64,000 nt of DNA, taken from Coriobacteriaceae bacterium. GTDB taxonomy: Bacteria; Actinomycetota; Coriobacteriia; Coriobacteriales; Coriobacteriaceae. This document shows, in pieces, positions 32,427 to 40,953 of the stretch. The first letter of the stretch is position 1; each line of letters starts with the position of its first letter. The position numbers and the translations under genes were made by a program. The notes beneath the pieces were generated by a model. That model had not been told where the DNA came from. It was given only the letters and a program-made list of their open reading frames with translations, and did no database searches. The DNA is taken from assembly GCA_025992855.1 (NCBI GenBank), contig DAJPGB010000001.1, positions 2,108,001 to 2,172,000 of the forward strand, given 5' to 3'.

Positions 32427-33326
32427 TTACAGATGGCGCTCCAGAAAGCGGAAGGCTAGGCGAATCCAGGGGCGGACCGCCACCTGCTTGTCCTCGTTGT
32501 CGACCGCGGTGTTGGCGTTGCCGAGCGAAAGGCCGTGACCGCCCTGGTCAAAGACGTGCATCTCGCAAGCGACGCCCTCCTCCGCCATGCGTTGGGCAAA
32601 CGGATAGACCTGCGCGATCGGCGCCGTCTTGTCGTCGGACACGCCCCATACAAAGGTCGGTGGCATCTGACGCGAAACATGCGTGGTGGGGCAGATGTCG
32701 GCCAGATGCTCGTCAGTTGCCTCGCCGCCCGTCACCATCGACAGGTAGTCGTTGAGCAAATCGCGCCCCGTCTTGCCGCCCGTCTTGGGCACGCGCAAGT
32801 CAATGCGCGGATCGCGCGTCTGCATGTCGCGCACATAGGCAAAGTCGAGCAATGGATAGCCCAGCACCACGGCATCGGGACGAATGTCGTCCGGACGCGC
32901 CCCGGCAAGTGCCGCGAAGGGGCCGGTCTTCCACTGCGTTGCCAGCGAGGCGCAAATCATGCCGCCAGCAGAAAAGCCCACGACGCACACGCGCTTGGGA
33001 TCGACATGCCACTCGTCGGCATTCGCACGCACCGTGGCGACCATCTTGGCAAGATCTGCCTGGGGGTGCGGAAAGCTCACGTCACCCGTAGAACTTGTGA
33101 CATAGTTGAGCACAAAGGCCTGGTAACCGTGATCCAAAAACGCAAACGCCACGGGATCCTGCTCATGCGGAGCGATATGCGTAAACGCACCTCCGCCGCA
33201 GATAATCACGGCAGGGCGGCGGCCATTCGGTTTATCGGGCAGCGGTTCGGCACCCAAATACGTAAACGTCGCCGGATATTCCTCGGTCGGCTCCTCGCCC
33301 CACAGCGCATGGTTCTCGACAATCAT
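32427..33326 (-). CDS. Alpha/beta hydrolase (acetyl-esterase/lipase-like)
   Basis: A 299-residue serine hydrolase. The oxyanion segment reads ICGGGAFTH (the family usually has HGGG), the nucleophile elbow is GFSAGG, and the Asp and His of the triad are probably in SDDKTAP and GGHGLSLG near the C-terminus. This resembles BD-FAE/acetylxylan esterase-type enzymes, so a carbohydrate ester may be the substrate. ATG 33326 follows GGGAG; the upstream extension would run into the region of the opposite-strand PTS gene. Confidence 0.8.
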   Translation of the reverse strand: MIVENHALWGEEPTEEYPATFTYLGAEPLPDKPNGRRPAVIICGGGAFTHIAPHEQDPVAFAFLDHGYQAFVLNYVTSSTGDVSFPHPQADLAKMVATVRANADEWHVDPKRVCVVGFSAGGMICASLATQWKTGPFAALAGARPDDIRPDAVVLGYPLLDFAYVRDMQTRDPRIDLRVPKTGGKTGRDLLNDYLSMVTGGEATDEHLADICPTTHVSRQMPPTFVWGVSDDKTAPIAQVYPFAQRMAEEGVACEMHVFDQGGHGLSLGNANTAVDNEDKQVAVRPWIRLAFRFLERHL

Positions 33327-33570
33327 ATGTGCTCCCTTCGCGCAAATTAAGCGCCATTGTTTTTCGCCTTCAAGCGTACCCCACTTGAACCCGTGGCGCA
33401 GAAACACGCCAGCAATAAGTTTCCCTTCAACTGATATATCACATAATCCCAGCTCAGAGGTATCGCTGAGCAGCGTAGAATAGGGGGTGTTGACCAAGCC
33501 GCGAAACAGATATGAAACGTTTCCGGCAAACCAAACGCGCGATATGCGCCTATTTAAGTTGGAGGCAACT

Positions 33571-34134
33571 ATGGGTCTGCTCGATTCGCTTAAGTCCACC
33601 TTCACCTCGACCGGCGAGGCGTCCGTTCCGCCCGCAGCAAGCTTCGCCACCCGCGAAGGCGTCATCTATGCCCCCGTCAACGGCGTGCTCGTCAGCCTGG
33701 ACGAGGTTCCCGACGAGACGATCGCCTCGGGCATGCTTGGCCAGGGCTATGGCATCGAGCCCATTACCGGCACCATCTATGCGCCCGCCAACGGCCGCAT
33801 CGGCGCCACCACTGTCACCAACCACTCCATCGGCATGATTACCGAGGACGGTCTGCGCGTATTCATCCATGTTGGCCTGGGCACCGTGGAAATGAACGGC
33901 AAGGGTTTTGCCCGCTTTGTCGAGATGGGCGATGTGGTCAAGGCCGGCCAGCCGCTCATCAGCTTCGATCGCGAGGCCATCAAGGCCGCCGGCCACGAGG
34001 ACATCGTGACCGTCATCGTCTCCGAGCTCGATCGTCTTAAGAGCATCGACCATGTCGGCGAGTCTGGAACGCTTATCGGCGGCAACCCGCTCGTCAAGCT
34101 TGGCGACCCGCTGCTGGTTGCCAAGACCAAGTAG
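33571..34134 (+). CDS. PTS glucose-type IIA component (Crr-like)
   Basis: Cytoplasmic phosphocarrier of the sugar phosphotransferase system, 187 residues. It shows IIA-Glc motifs: APVNGVLVSLDEVPDE, then NHSIGM with His85 and VFIHVGLGTVEMNGKGF with phosphorylated His100. It stands alone without IIB/IIC or HPr genes, so it may serve several permeases or act as a regulator. GGAGGC precedes ATG 33571, and its own terminator follows. Confidence 0.88.
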   Translation: MGLLDSLKSTFTSTGEASVPPAASFATREGVIYAPVNGVLVSLDEVPDETIASGMLGQGYGIEPITGTIYAPANGRIGATTVTNHSIGMITEDGLRVFIHVGLGTVEMNGKGFARFVEMGDVVKAGQPLISFDREAIKAAGHEDIVTVIVSELDRLKSIDHVGESGTLIGGNPLVKLGDPLLVAKTK

Positions 34135-34171
34135 CCAGGCCCCGCGCCACACAGCCAAAAGGCACCTCGTC

Positions 34172-34205
34172 AAGCGCCCGCGACCATTTGGCCGCGGGCG
34201 CTTTT
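34172..34205 (+). terminator. Terminator of the PTS IIA gene
   Basis: Perfect 11-bp stem AAGCGCCCGCG / CGCGGGCGCTT with a 10-nt loop, followed by TTTT. It begins 37 nt after the stop codon. Confidence 0.85.
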
Positions 34206-34315
34206 CGTTTGAAAAACCATCCCGCCAATGCCTTATCTGTATAGCCCAAATGAGCCGAGCTGCTAGAATATCGAACTGTATGGATAACTATCATTCAACC
34301 GTTATGGGAGGATAC

Positions 34316-35719
34316 GTGAACCGCACCAAAATCGCGCAGCTCTATGCCGATGCCGAGTCGCTCGGCGGCCAGACCGTCACCGTCGCCGGCTGGGTCAAGT
34401 CCATCCGCGACATGAAGAACTTTGGCTTTGTTACGCTCAACGACGGCAGCTGCTTCCGCGACCTGCAGGTCGTCATGAACCGCGAGGCACTCGACAACTA
34501 CGACGAGATCGCCCATCAAAACGTCTCGGCCGCACTCATTTGCACCGGCACCGTCAAGCTGACCCCCGATGCGCCCCAGCCTTTCGAGCTTTCTGCCACT
34601 TCCATCGAGGTCGAGGGCGCGAGCGCCCCGGACTACCCGCTGCAGAAGAAGCGCGCAACCGTCGAGTTCCTGCGCACCCAGCAGCACCTGCGCCCGCGCA
34701 CCAACCTGTTTCGCGCCGTGTTCCGCATCCGTTCTGTCGCGGCTGCCGCCATCCACCGCTTCTTCCAGGAGCAGGGCTTTGTCTACGTCAACACCCCCAT
34801 CATCACCACGAGTGACTGCGAGGGCGCCGGCGAGATGTTCCGCGTGACCACGCTCGACCCCAAAAATCCGCCCCTCACCGAGTCCGGCGAGGTTGACTGG
34901 AGCCAGGACTTCTTTGGAAAGCACGCGAGCCTTACCGTATCCGGCCAGCTCAACGCCGAGAACTTCGCCATGGCCTTTGGCGACGTGTACACCTTTGGCC
35001 CCACCTTCCGCGCCGAAAACTCCAACACCACGCGCCACGCCGCCGAGTTTTGGATGATCGAGCCCGAGATGGCCTTTGCCGACCTGAACGACTACATGGA
35101 CAACGCCGAGGCCATGCTCAAGTACGTCCTTAAGGACGTTATGGCCACCTGCCCCGACGAGCTCAACATGCTCAACAAGTTTGTGGACAAGGGCCTGATC
35201 GAGCGCCTGGACCACGTGGCAAACTCCGACTTTGCCCGCGTCACCTATACCGAGGCCGTCGAAATCCTGGAGCAGGCCGTCGCCGCCGGTCACAAGTTTG
35301 ACTATCCCGTGAGCTGGGGCATCGACCTGCAGACCGAGCACGAGCGCTTCCTGACCGAGGAGCACTTTAAGCGACCGTCCTTCGTGACCGACTACCCGGC
35401 CGAGATCAAGGCGTTCTACATGCGCATGAACGAGGACGGCAAGACCGTCGCCGCCGCCGACTGCCTGGTTCCCGGTATCGGCGAGATTATCGGCGGCTCC
35501 CAGCGCGAGGAGCGCCTGGATCTGCTCGAAGCCCGCATCAAGGACCTGGGTATGAATCCCGAGCAGTACAAGTACTACCTTGACCTGCGCCGCTACGGTT
35601 CCTGCAAGCACGCCGGCTACGGTCTGGGCTTCGAGCGCTTGGTCATGTATCTGACCGGTGTGGGCAACATCCGCGACGTCCTGCCGCACCCGCGCACCGT
35701 GGGCAACGCCGACTTCTAA
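34316..35719 (+). CDS. asnS: Asparaginyl-tRNA synthetase
   Basis: Charges tRNA-Asn. The 467-residue class II synthetase has an N-terminal OB-fold anticodon-binding domain (about 1-105) and the catalytic domain with motif 2 FRAENSNTTRHAAEFWMIEP and motif 3 GYGLGFERLVMYLTG. GTG 34316 follows GGGAGGATAC; an upstream ATG frame is not needed. Length matches E. coli AsnS. It is followed by a strong terminator, so monocistronic. Confidence 0.96.
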   Translation: MNRTKIAQLYADAESLGGQTVTVAGWVKSIRDMKNFGFVTLNDGSCFRDLQVVMNREALDNYDEIAHQNVSAALICTGTVKLTPDAPQPFELSATSIEVEGASAPDYPLQKKRATVEFLRTQQHLRPRTNLFRAVFRIRSVAAAAIHRFFQEQGFVYVNTPIITTSDCEGAGEMFRVTTLDPKNPPLTESGEVDWSQDFFGKHASLTVSGQLNAENFAMAFGDVYTFGPTFRAENSNTTRHAAEFWMIEPEMAFADLNDYMDNAEAMLKYVLKDVMATCPDELNMLNKFVDKGLIERLDHVANSDFARVTYTEAVEILEQAVAAGHKFDYPVSWGIDLQTEHERFLTEEHFKRPSFVTDYPAEIKAFYMRMNEDGKTVAAADCLVPGIGEIIGGSQREERLDLLEARIKDLGMNPEQYKYYLDLRRYGSCKHAGYGLGFERLVMYLTGVGNIRDVLPHPRTVGNADF

Positions 35720-35759
35720 TCGCCACAGCGCCACCAAACGCGTTCCAGCGCATCACGCC

Positions 35760-35794
35760 AGCGCCTCTCGGCAACAGCCGAGGGGCGCTTTTTT
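35760..35794 (+). terminator. Terminator of asnS
   Basis: Stem AGCGCCTCTCGGC / GCCGAGGGGCGCT with an AACA loop and a run of six T. Confidence 0.92.
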
Positions 35795-35970
35795 CAACAG
35801 CATCCGTCAAGCTTTTGGCAAGCTTTTGGTTAGTTGAGCAGGGCTGTTGAAAACTCGACCCACCGTTTGCCGGCAGCCATCGACCGTCCAAGGCGTCATG
35901 CGTCCTTGGCCAGGCTCCACGTCCTAGGCTCTGAACCGCCAACACCAAAAACGGAAGGGACGTGGACGCT

Positions 35971-36759
35971 ATGACCGAAGCCGTTGTTGAAAACTACGAG
36001 ACCACGACCAGGGGTGCCGCTTCGATGGCAGCCTATCGCGCCGTGCGCATCCTACAGCTCTTGAGCGAGAACACCGGCGAAGACAAAGCCTTGCTTTCCG
36101 ACGAATTGGTCGAGCGCCTTGCCCATCCCGACGACCCCGCCCGCATGCCCATCTCGGCGGCGCGCCGCAGTATCTACACCTCGATATCCGCGCTTCGTCA
36201 CGCCGGATACGAAATTGACTACAAACGCGGCACGGGCTATCGGCTGCTTACCCGCCCGCTTACTGACGAGGAGATCATACGGCTTCATGGCATGGTCATG
36301 CGCAACCGCTCCACGCCCATCGCCATTCGAAAGAGCATGGCGCAGCACCTGGTCGCCATGGCGAGTGCCGACGTTCGCGGCTACCTCGATATGCCCGAAC
36401 CCGCACCAAGCGCAGACAGTAAATCTACCAAGGCCAAACACGCGCCCATCAAACGTATCGATACCTGCGAGCTCGTCGAACAAGCCATCGACCACGGGGC
36501 CACGGTGAGCTTTGATATTTCGAACGTCACGACACGCGGCGAAACCGAAGTGGTGCGGATGACGATCCGACCCTTTGCCATCAGACAGCGCGATGGCATC
36601 TCGTATCTACTGGGAACGGTCTACGACGCCCGAGGCACCGACGATACCCTGCGCACCGTTGAGATCGGCCGCATGAGAAACGTCAGTACACGCCTGCTCG
36701 ACGGCAAGAAGCTTTTTGCCGCCCTGGACGAGGACGAGAGTCCCGCACCCGCCGCGTAA
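35971..36759 (+). CDS. Transcriptional regulator, winged-helix with WYL-like domain
   Basis: A 262-residue protein: an N-terminal winged helix (RAVRILQLLSENTGEDKALL, RRSIYTSISALRHAGYEIDY) as in DeoR-type regulators, then a C-terminal region (VSFDISNVTT through RPFAIRQRDGISYLLGTVYD) resembling WYL domains that sense ligands or nucleic acids. The ATG at 35971 is better spaced from GGAAGGGA than the GTG 9 nt upstream. It lies just before the TrpXYZ-type transporter genes, but control of them is only a guess. Confidence 0.7.
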   Translation: MTEAVVENYETTTRGAASMAAYRAVRILQLLSENTGEDKALLSDELVERLAHPDDPARMPISAARRSIYTSISALRHAGYEIDYKRGTGYRLLTRPLTDEEIIRLHGMVMRNRSTPIAIRKSMAQHLVAMASADVRGYLDMPEPAPSADSKSTKAKHAPIKRIDTCELVEQAIDHGATVSFDISNVTTRGETEVVRMTIRPFAIRQRDGISYLLGTVYDARGTDDTLRTVEIGRMRNVSTRLLDGKKLFAALDEDESPAPAA

Positions 36760-36918
36760 GCCCGACTACCGTCCATCGTTCCTCAGCGCCGCCCATCCGA
36801 TTCAGAATTAAATTACCCGCCCAGATGTTGTAAAAATGGACATCGGCGCTACTATAGACCCACTTGCACTTTTTCTCAGTGCAGTGTTTCCAGCCATTTT
36901 TATACTGGGGGTAATGCT

Positions 36919-37899
36919 ATGAAGGACATCACCATCAGCCGCAGGAGCCTTCTGGTCTCCGCCGGCCTGCTCGCGCTCGCTCCGCTCGCCGGATGCGGCG
37001 GCAATTCTGGCTCCGGCTCCGCTGCCGCCGGTTCCGACTACACCATCGGCGTTCTGCAGCTCACCGAGCACTCCGCGCTCGACGCCGCCAACGACGGCTT
37101 TGTCAAGGCCATCAAGGAGAGCGGCCTCAAGGTCAAGATCGACCAGAAGAACGCCCAGAACGACCAGTCCACGTGTAAGTCCATTGCCGACAAGTTCGTG
37201 GGCGACGGCGTCGACCTGATCTATGCCATCGCCACGCCCGCCGCGCAGGCTGCCGCCGGCGCCACGGCCGATATCCCCATCGTGGGCTGCGCCATCACCG
37301 ACTACGCCGCTTCCGGCCTGGTCCAGGACAACGACAAGCCCGGCACCAACGTCACCGGCGCCTCCGACCTCACCCCGGTCGCCGAGCAGCTCGAGATGAT
37401 GCAGAAGGTCCTGCCCGACGTTAAGAAGGTCGGCCTGCTCTACTGCACCGCCGAGTCCAACTCCGACGTCCAGATCAAGGCCGCCAAGAAGGAGCTCGAC
37501 AAGCTAGGCCTCGAGTACACCGACTTCACCGTCTCGAGCTCCAACGAGATCCAGTCCGTCGTCGAGTCCGCTGTGGGCAAGGTTGACGCGCTCTACTCCC
37601 CCACCGACAACACCATCGCCGCAGGCGCCTCACAGGTCGGTCAGATCTGCAAGGAGAACAAGCTTCCCTTCGTGACCGGCGAGGAGGGCATGTGCATGGC
37701 CGGCGGCCTGTTCACCCTCTCCATCAACTACGAGGACCTGGGCTACGCTGCGGGCGAGATGGCCGTCAAGATCCTGAAGGGCGAGGCCAAGCCCGAAGAC
37801 ATGGCTATCAAGCACCTCTCGAGCAAGGACCTGGTCGTCGTCAAGAACGACGAGATGGCCGAGGCTCTGGGCATCGACCTTTCCGCTCTGGACGAGTAA
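36919..37899 (+). CDS. ABC transporter substrate-binding lipoprotein (TrpX-like)
   Basis: A 326-residue periplasmic-binding-type protein. The N-terminus has SRRSLLVSAGLLALAPLAGC, a lipobox (LAGC) preceded by twin arginines, so export may be through Tat. The mature region (TIGVLQLTEHSALDAANDGF, then LIYAIATPAAQAA) matches the family containing TrpX, associated with aromatic amino-acid uptake. Permease and ATPase genes follow. The gap 36760-36918 contains a hairpin GCACT / AGTGC at 36866-36882 but no T-box that I can see. Confidence 0.82.
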   Translation: MKDITISRRSLLVSAGLLALAPLAGCGGNSGSGSAAAGSDYTIGVLQLTEHSALDAANDGFVKAIKESGLKVKIDQKNAQNDQSTCKSIADKFVGDGVDLIYAIATPAAQAAAGATADIPIVGCAITDYAASGLVQDNDKPGTNVTGASDLTPVAEQLEMMQKVLPDVKKVGLLYCTAESNSDVQIKAAKKELDKLGLEYTDFTVSSSNEIQSVVESAVGKVDALYSPTDNTIAAGASQVGQICKENKLPFVTGEEGMCMAGGLFTLSINYEDLGYAAGEMAVKILKGEAKPEDMAIKHLSSKDLVVVKNDEMAEALGIDLSALDE

Positions 37900-38103
37900 C
37901 GCCATGCACGGCGATGCGTCTAGAGCCCGTGCTCGCGCTACAGCCGTGTTATTCAATATCTGAGTCCTTGGGGCGAACGCTAAAGACCGGCGTTCGCCCT
38001 GCTTGTTTCGGATGAGACAAAACATCCGTCCGCAGCTCTTTTATGCATTGGTACCGCTATTATGGAAAATCACGTGTCCACCCTATCCTAGGAGGTATGA
38101 AGC

Positions 38104-39027
38104 ATGCTCATTGCATTGCAGGGCGCCGTTTCGCAGGGCGTCCTCTGGGGCATTATGGTGCTTGGCGTGTTTATCACGTTCCGCCTGCTCGACATCCCCG
38201 ATATGACCTGCGACGGCAGCTTTGCCCTCGGCGGCTGTGTCTGCGCCGTACTCATCGTCAACAATAACGTCGACCCCTTGCTCGCCGTGCTGGCCGGCAT
38301 GTGCGCCGGCGCCATCGCGGGCGCCGTCACGGGCATCTTGACCACCGTCTTTGAGATTCCCGCAATCCTCGCCGGAATCCTTACGCAGATCAGTCTGTGG
38401 TCCATCAACCTGCGCATCATGGGCAAGTCCAACACGCCCATCCTTGCCAAGGGCACTATCTTCTCATCCGTCAGCAACATGACGGGCCTGCCGCAGTCCA
38501 CTGTTGCCATTATCCTAGGCATTGTGCTGGCCGTGGCCATCGTCGCCATCCTGTACTGGTTCTTTGGCACCGAGATCGGCTCGGCGCTGCGTGCCACCGG
38601 CAACAACGAGTACATGATCCGCGCCCTGGGCGTTAACACCAACACCACCAAAATGATCGCCCTCGTGCTCTCCAACGCCCTCATTGGCCTTTCGGGTGCG
38701 CTCATCTGCCAGAGCCAGAAGTATGCCGACATTGGCATGGGCACCGGCGCCATCGTTATCGGTCTTGCCGCCATCGTCATCGGCGAAGTGCTCGGTCGCC
38801 TGCTGCCCGGCGGTCTGACGCAGTTTAGCGTCCGTCTTGCCTCCGCCGTCTTTGGCTCCGTGGTGTACTTCCTTATCCGCGCCATCGTGCTGCAGCTGGG
38901 CATGGACGCCAACGACATGAAGCTGCTCTCTGCCGCGATCGTCGCCGTGGCCCTGTGCGTGCCCGTGATTTGGGAGCGCTATAAGCTCCGCAGCTCCTAC
39001 ACGAAGGGAGATGAGGCAGATGCTTAA
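38104..39027 (+). CDS. ABC transporter permease (TrpY-like)
   Basis: A 307-residue integral membrane protein with 8-9 hydrophobic segments, related to branched-chain amino-acid-type permeases (FRLLDIPDMTCDGSFALGGC near the start). CTAGGAGGT precedes ATG 38104. It overlaps the ATPase start by 8 nt. Together with the binding protein 200 nt upstream it forms a complete importer; the solute is inferred to be an amino acid or analogue from family resemblance only. Confidence 0.82.
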   Translation: MLIALQGAVSQGVLWGIMVLGVFITFRLLDIPDMTCDGSFALGGCVCAVLIVNNNVDPLLAVLAGMCAGAIAGAVTGILTTVFEIPAILAGILTQISLWSINLRIMGKSNTPILAKGTIFSSVSNMTGLPQSTVAIILGIVLAVAIVAILYWFFGTEIGSALRATGNNEYMIRALGVNTNTTKMIALVLSNALIGLSGALICQSQKYADIGMGTGAIVIGLAAIVIGEVLGRLLPGGLTQFSVRLASAVFGSVVYFLIRAIVLQLGMDANDMKLLSAAIVAVALCVPVIWERYKLRSSYTKGDEADA

Positions 39028-39814
39028 GCTCTCGCACGTCAAGAAGACCTTTAACAAGGGCACCGTCACCGAGAAGCGCGCGCTCACCGGCGTCGACCTC
39101 ACCCTCAACGATGGCGACTTTGTAACCGTGATTGGCGGCAACGGCGCCGGCAAGTCCACGCTGCTCAATATGATCGCCGGCGTGTATCCGCTCGATTCGG
39201 GCGTTATTGAGCTCGACGGCAACGATATCTCGCGTCTGAGTGAGTCGCAGCGCGCCAAGTACCTGGGCCGAGTGTTCCAGGACCCCATGCGCGGCACCGC
39301 AGCCGACATGCAGATTGCCGAAAACCTAGCCCTCGCCAAGCGTCGCGGTCAGCGTCGCGGTCTTTCGTGGGGCGTCACCAAGGCCGAGAAGGACGAGTAC
39401 GTTGAGCTGCTCAAACGCCTGGACCTTGGCCTGGACACACGCCTCAACGCCAAGGTCGGTCTGCTCTCGGGCGGCCAGCGCCAGGCACTCACCCTGCTGA
39501 TGGCCACGCTCACCAAGCCGCGCCTGCTGCTGCTCGACGAGCACACAGCGGCCCTCGATCCCAAGACGGCATCGAAGGTGCTCAACCTGACCGAGGAGAT
39601 CGTCGACGAGAACCACCTGACTACGCTCATGGTCACGCACAACATGAACGACGCCATCCGTCTGGGCAACCGTCTGATCATGATGCACGAGGGTCACGTG
39701 ATTTACGACGTAGCGGGCGATGAGAAGAAGTCACTCACCGTGGCCGACCTGCTGCAGAAGTTCGAGGAGGTCTCGGGCGGCGAGCTCGCCAACGACCGCA
39801 TGCTGCTGAGCTAA
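39020..39814 (+). CDS. ABC transporter ATP-binding protein (TrpZ-like)
   Basis: A 264-residue ABC ATPase: Walker A GGNGAGKSTL (about 39-48), signature LLSGGQRQAL, Walker B LLLLDEHTAAL and the switch histidine in MVTHN. The glutamate after Walker B Asp is present, so it should hydrolyse ATP. ATG 39020 is favoured over ATG 39011 by spacing. Last gene of the transporter operon; it ends directly in a hairpin repeat that can terminate transcription. Confidence 0.88.
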   Translation: MLKLSHVKKTFNKGTVTEKRALTGVDLTLNDGDFVTVIGGNGAGKSTLLNMIAGVYPLDSGVIELDGNDISRLSESQRAKYLGRVFQDPMRGTAADMQIAENLALAKRRGQRRGLSWGVTKAEKDEYVELLKRLDLGLDTRLNAKVGLLSGGQRQALTLLMATLTKPRLLLLDEHTAALDPKTASKVLNLTEEIVDENHLTTLMVTHNMNDAIRLGNRLIMMHEGHVIYDVAGDEKKSLTVADLLQKFEEVSGGELANDRMLLS

Positions 39815-39908
39815 AACCCGCCAAAAAGGGACAGGTCTATTTTGGCAGGTTTTATCTGCGCAAACGTCAAAACCGCCGCAAAGGGACAGGCGCCCTTGCG
39901 GCGGTTTT
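39813..39908 (+). repeat. Two adjacent GGGACAGG-core hairpins
   Basis: First hairpin: AAAACCCGCCAAAA (39813-39826) pairs with TTTTGGCAGGTTTT (39840-39853) around AGGGACAGGTCTA. Second: AAAACCGCCGCAA (from 39869) pairs with TTGCGGCGGTTTT (to 39908) around AGGGACAGGCGCCC. Between them ATCTG and AAACGTC match the repeat at 11053. They probably act as terminators for the ABC operon. The remaining gap to 40004 has nothing I can name. Confidence 0.8.
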
Positions 39909-40004
39909 CGCATATTATGTCGATAATCCAGCATCAGCAGGGACCACTGGTTAAGAACTAAGGAAACTGCCATGAGAAGATCTCTTCCCCGCCGTGCAAA
40001 CCTT

Positions 40005-40058
40005 ATACCCACCAAGAAGCCCGTCCGAATTTGATCGGACAGGCTTCTTGGTGGGTAT
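40005..40058. repeat. Long hairpin upstream of mscS
   Basis: Arms ATACCCACCAAGAAGCC / GGCTTCTTGGTGGGTAT plus GTCCGA / TCGGAC, 23 paired bases with one C/A mismatch and a 6-nt loop. The right arm carries GGACAGGC, linking it to the other GGGACAGG hairpins. It lies 34 nt before the MscS start and just above its AGGAGG ribosome site, with no T tail. Confidence 0.8.
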
Positions 40059-40091
40059 CATGGTTGGACGATCATTAGGAGGTTTCCCCAC

Positions 40092-40859
40092 ATGGAATTG
40101 TTTGAGCCAATTCTTCATTTCTTTGCACAACGATGGGTCCACAACATCATCTGGGCAGGTATCTTGGCCATCGGCACCGCCGTTGCCGCCAAGGTCGCGT
40201 CCAAGACCCTGCACCACCTGCTTAGCCGCGACGATAACCCACTCCCTTCATCGAGCATCTTCATCAACATCGCGCGCGCTATCATCTGGATGATCGGCGG
40301 CAGCTTTATCCTCGACAACTGCTTTGGCATTAACGCAAACGCCCTCGTCGCCGCCCTTGGCGTCGGCGGCATCGCCATCTCGCTCGGCTTTCAGGACACG
40401 CTGTCAAACCTTATCGGTGGCATGCAGGTGACCTTTATGGGCATCATCAAGCCCGGCGACAATATCGAGGTCGGCGGCGTGTCGGGCGTGGTCCAAGACA
40501 TCACCTGGCGTCATACGACCATCGAGGACGCCTGTGGGCAAACCATCATCGTCCCCAACTCCAATATCTCCAAGAACACGCTCGTGCACCTCATGCCCTT
40601 TGGGCGCGTAGCCGTCCCCGTCGCGGTCATGGACACGTCCAAGTGGGCCTCGCTCGACGCACTGGCAGACGAGCTGACCAGCGCCACCAAAACCGCCGTG
40701 CTTCCCATCTCGAGTTTTGACAAGGAGCCGTATGTGCTCTTTAGCGAGATCGGCGACTTTGGCATCAAGGGCAAGATCATCTTTATCGTCAGTGACGACA
40801 GCACCACCTTTACGGCAGCCGACGCCTGCATCCGCGCCATCGCCCCCATCATCGCCTAA
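40092..40859 (+). CDS. Small-conductance mechanosensitive channel (MscS family)
   Basis: Osmotic-release channel of 255 residues. Two N-terminal membrane helices and the pore-lining helix (ANALVAALGVGGIAISLGFQ, about 76-95) are followed by the MscS beta domain with FMGIIKPGDNIEVGG and GVVQDITWRHTTIED. Length is on the short side of the family. AGGAGG precedes ATG 40092. The stop codon overlaps a GGGGACAGG hairpin that probably ends the transcript. Confidence 0.9.
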   Translation: MELFEPILHFFAQRWVHNIIWAGILAIGTAVAAKVASKTLHHLLSRDDNPLPSSSIFINIARAIIWMIGGSFILDNCFGINANALVAALGVGGIAISLGFQDTLSNLIGGMQVTFMGIIKPGDNIEVGGVSGVVQDITWRHTTIEDACGQTIIVPNSNISKNTLVHLMPFGRVAVPVAVMDTSKWASLDALADELTSATKTAVLPISSFDKEPYVLFSEIGDFGIKGKIIFIVSDDSTTFTAADACIRAIAPIIA

Positions 40860-40897
40860 AACCACCACAAAGGGGACAGGCACCTTTGTGGTGGTTT
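40859..40897 (+). repeat. GGGGACAGGCACC hairpin after mscS
   Basis: AAACCACCACAAAGG pairs perfectly with CCTTTGTGGTGGTTT around GGACAGGCA. Its first base is the last base of the mscS stop codon, so this repeat family abuts a gene end and may serve as the terminator. Related copies are at 39869, 43587 and 49044. Confidence 0.85.
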
Positions 40898-40953
40898 CGC
40901 ATCGTGGTACCATGGTTCATATCGTTGTTTAAACGACTAAGGGAGTAGACACC

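Noticed and set aside
36760..36918. T-box or amino-acid riboswitch upstream of the TrpX-like gene
   Set aside because: TrpXYZ operons in Firmicutes often have T-boxes, but no T-box sequence or terminator/antiterminator pair is visible; only a small hairpin is present.
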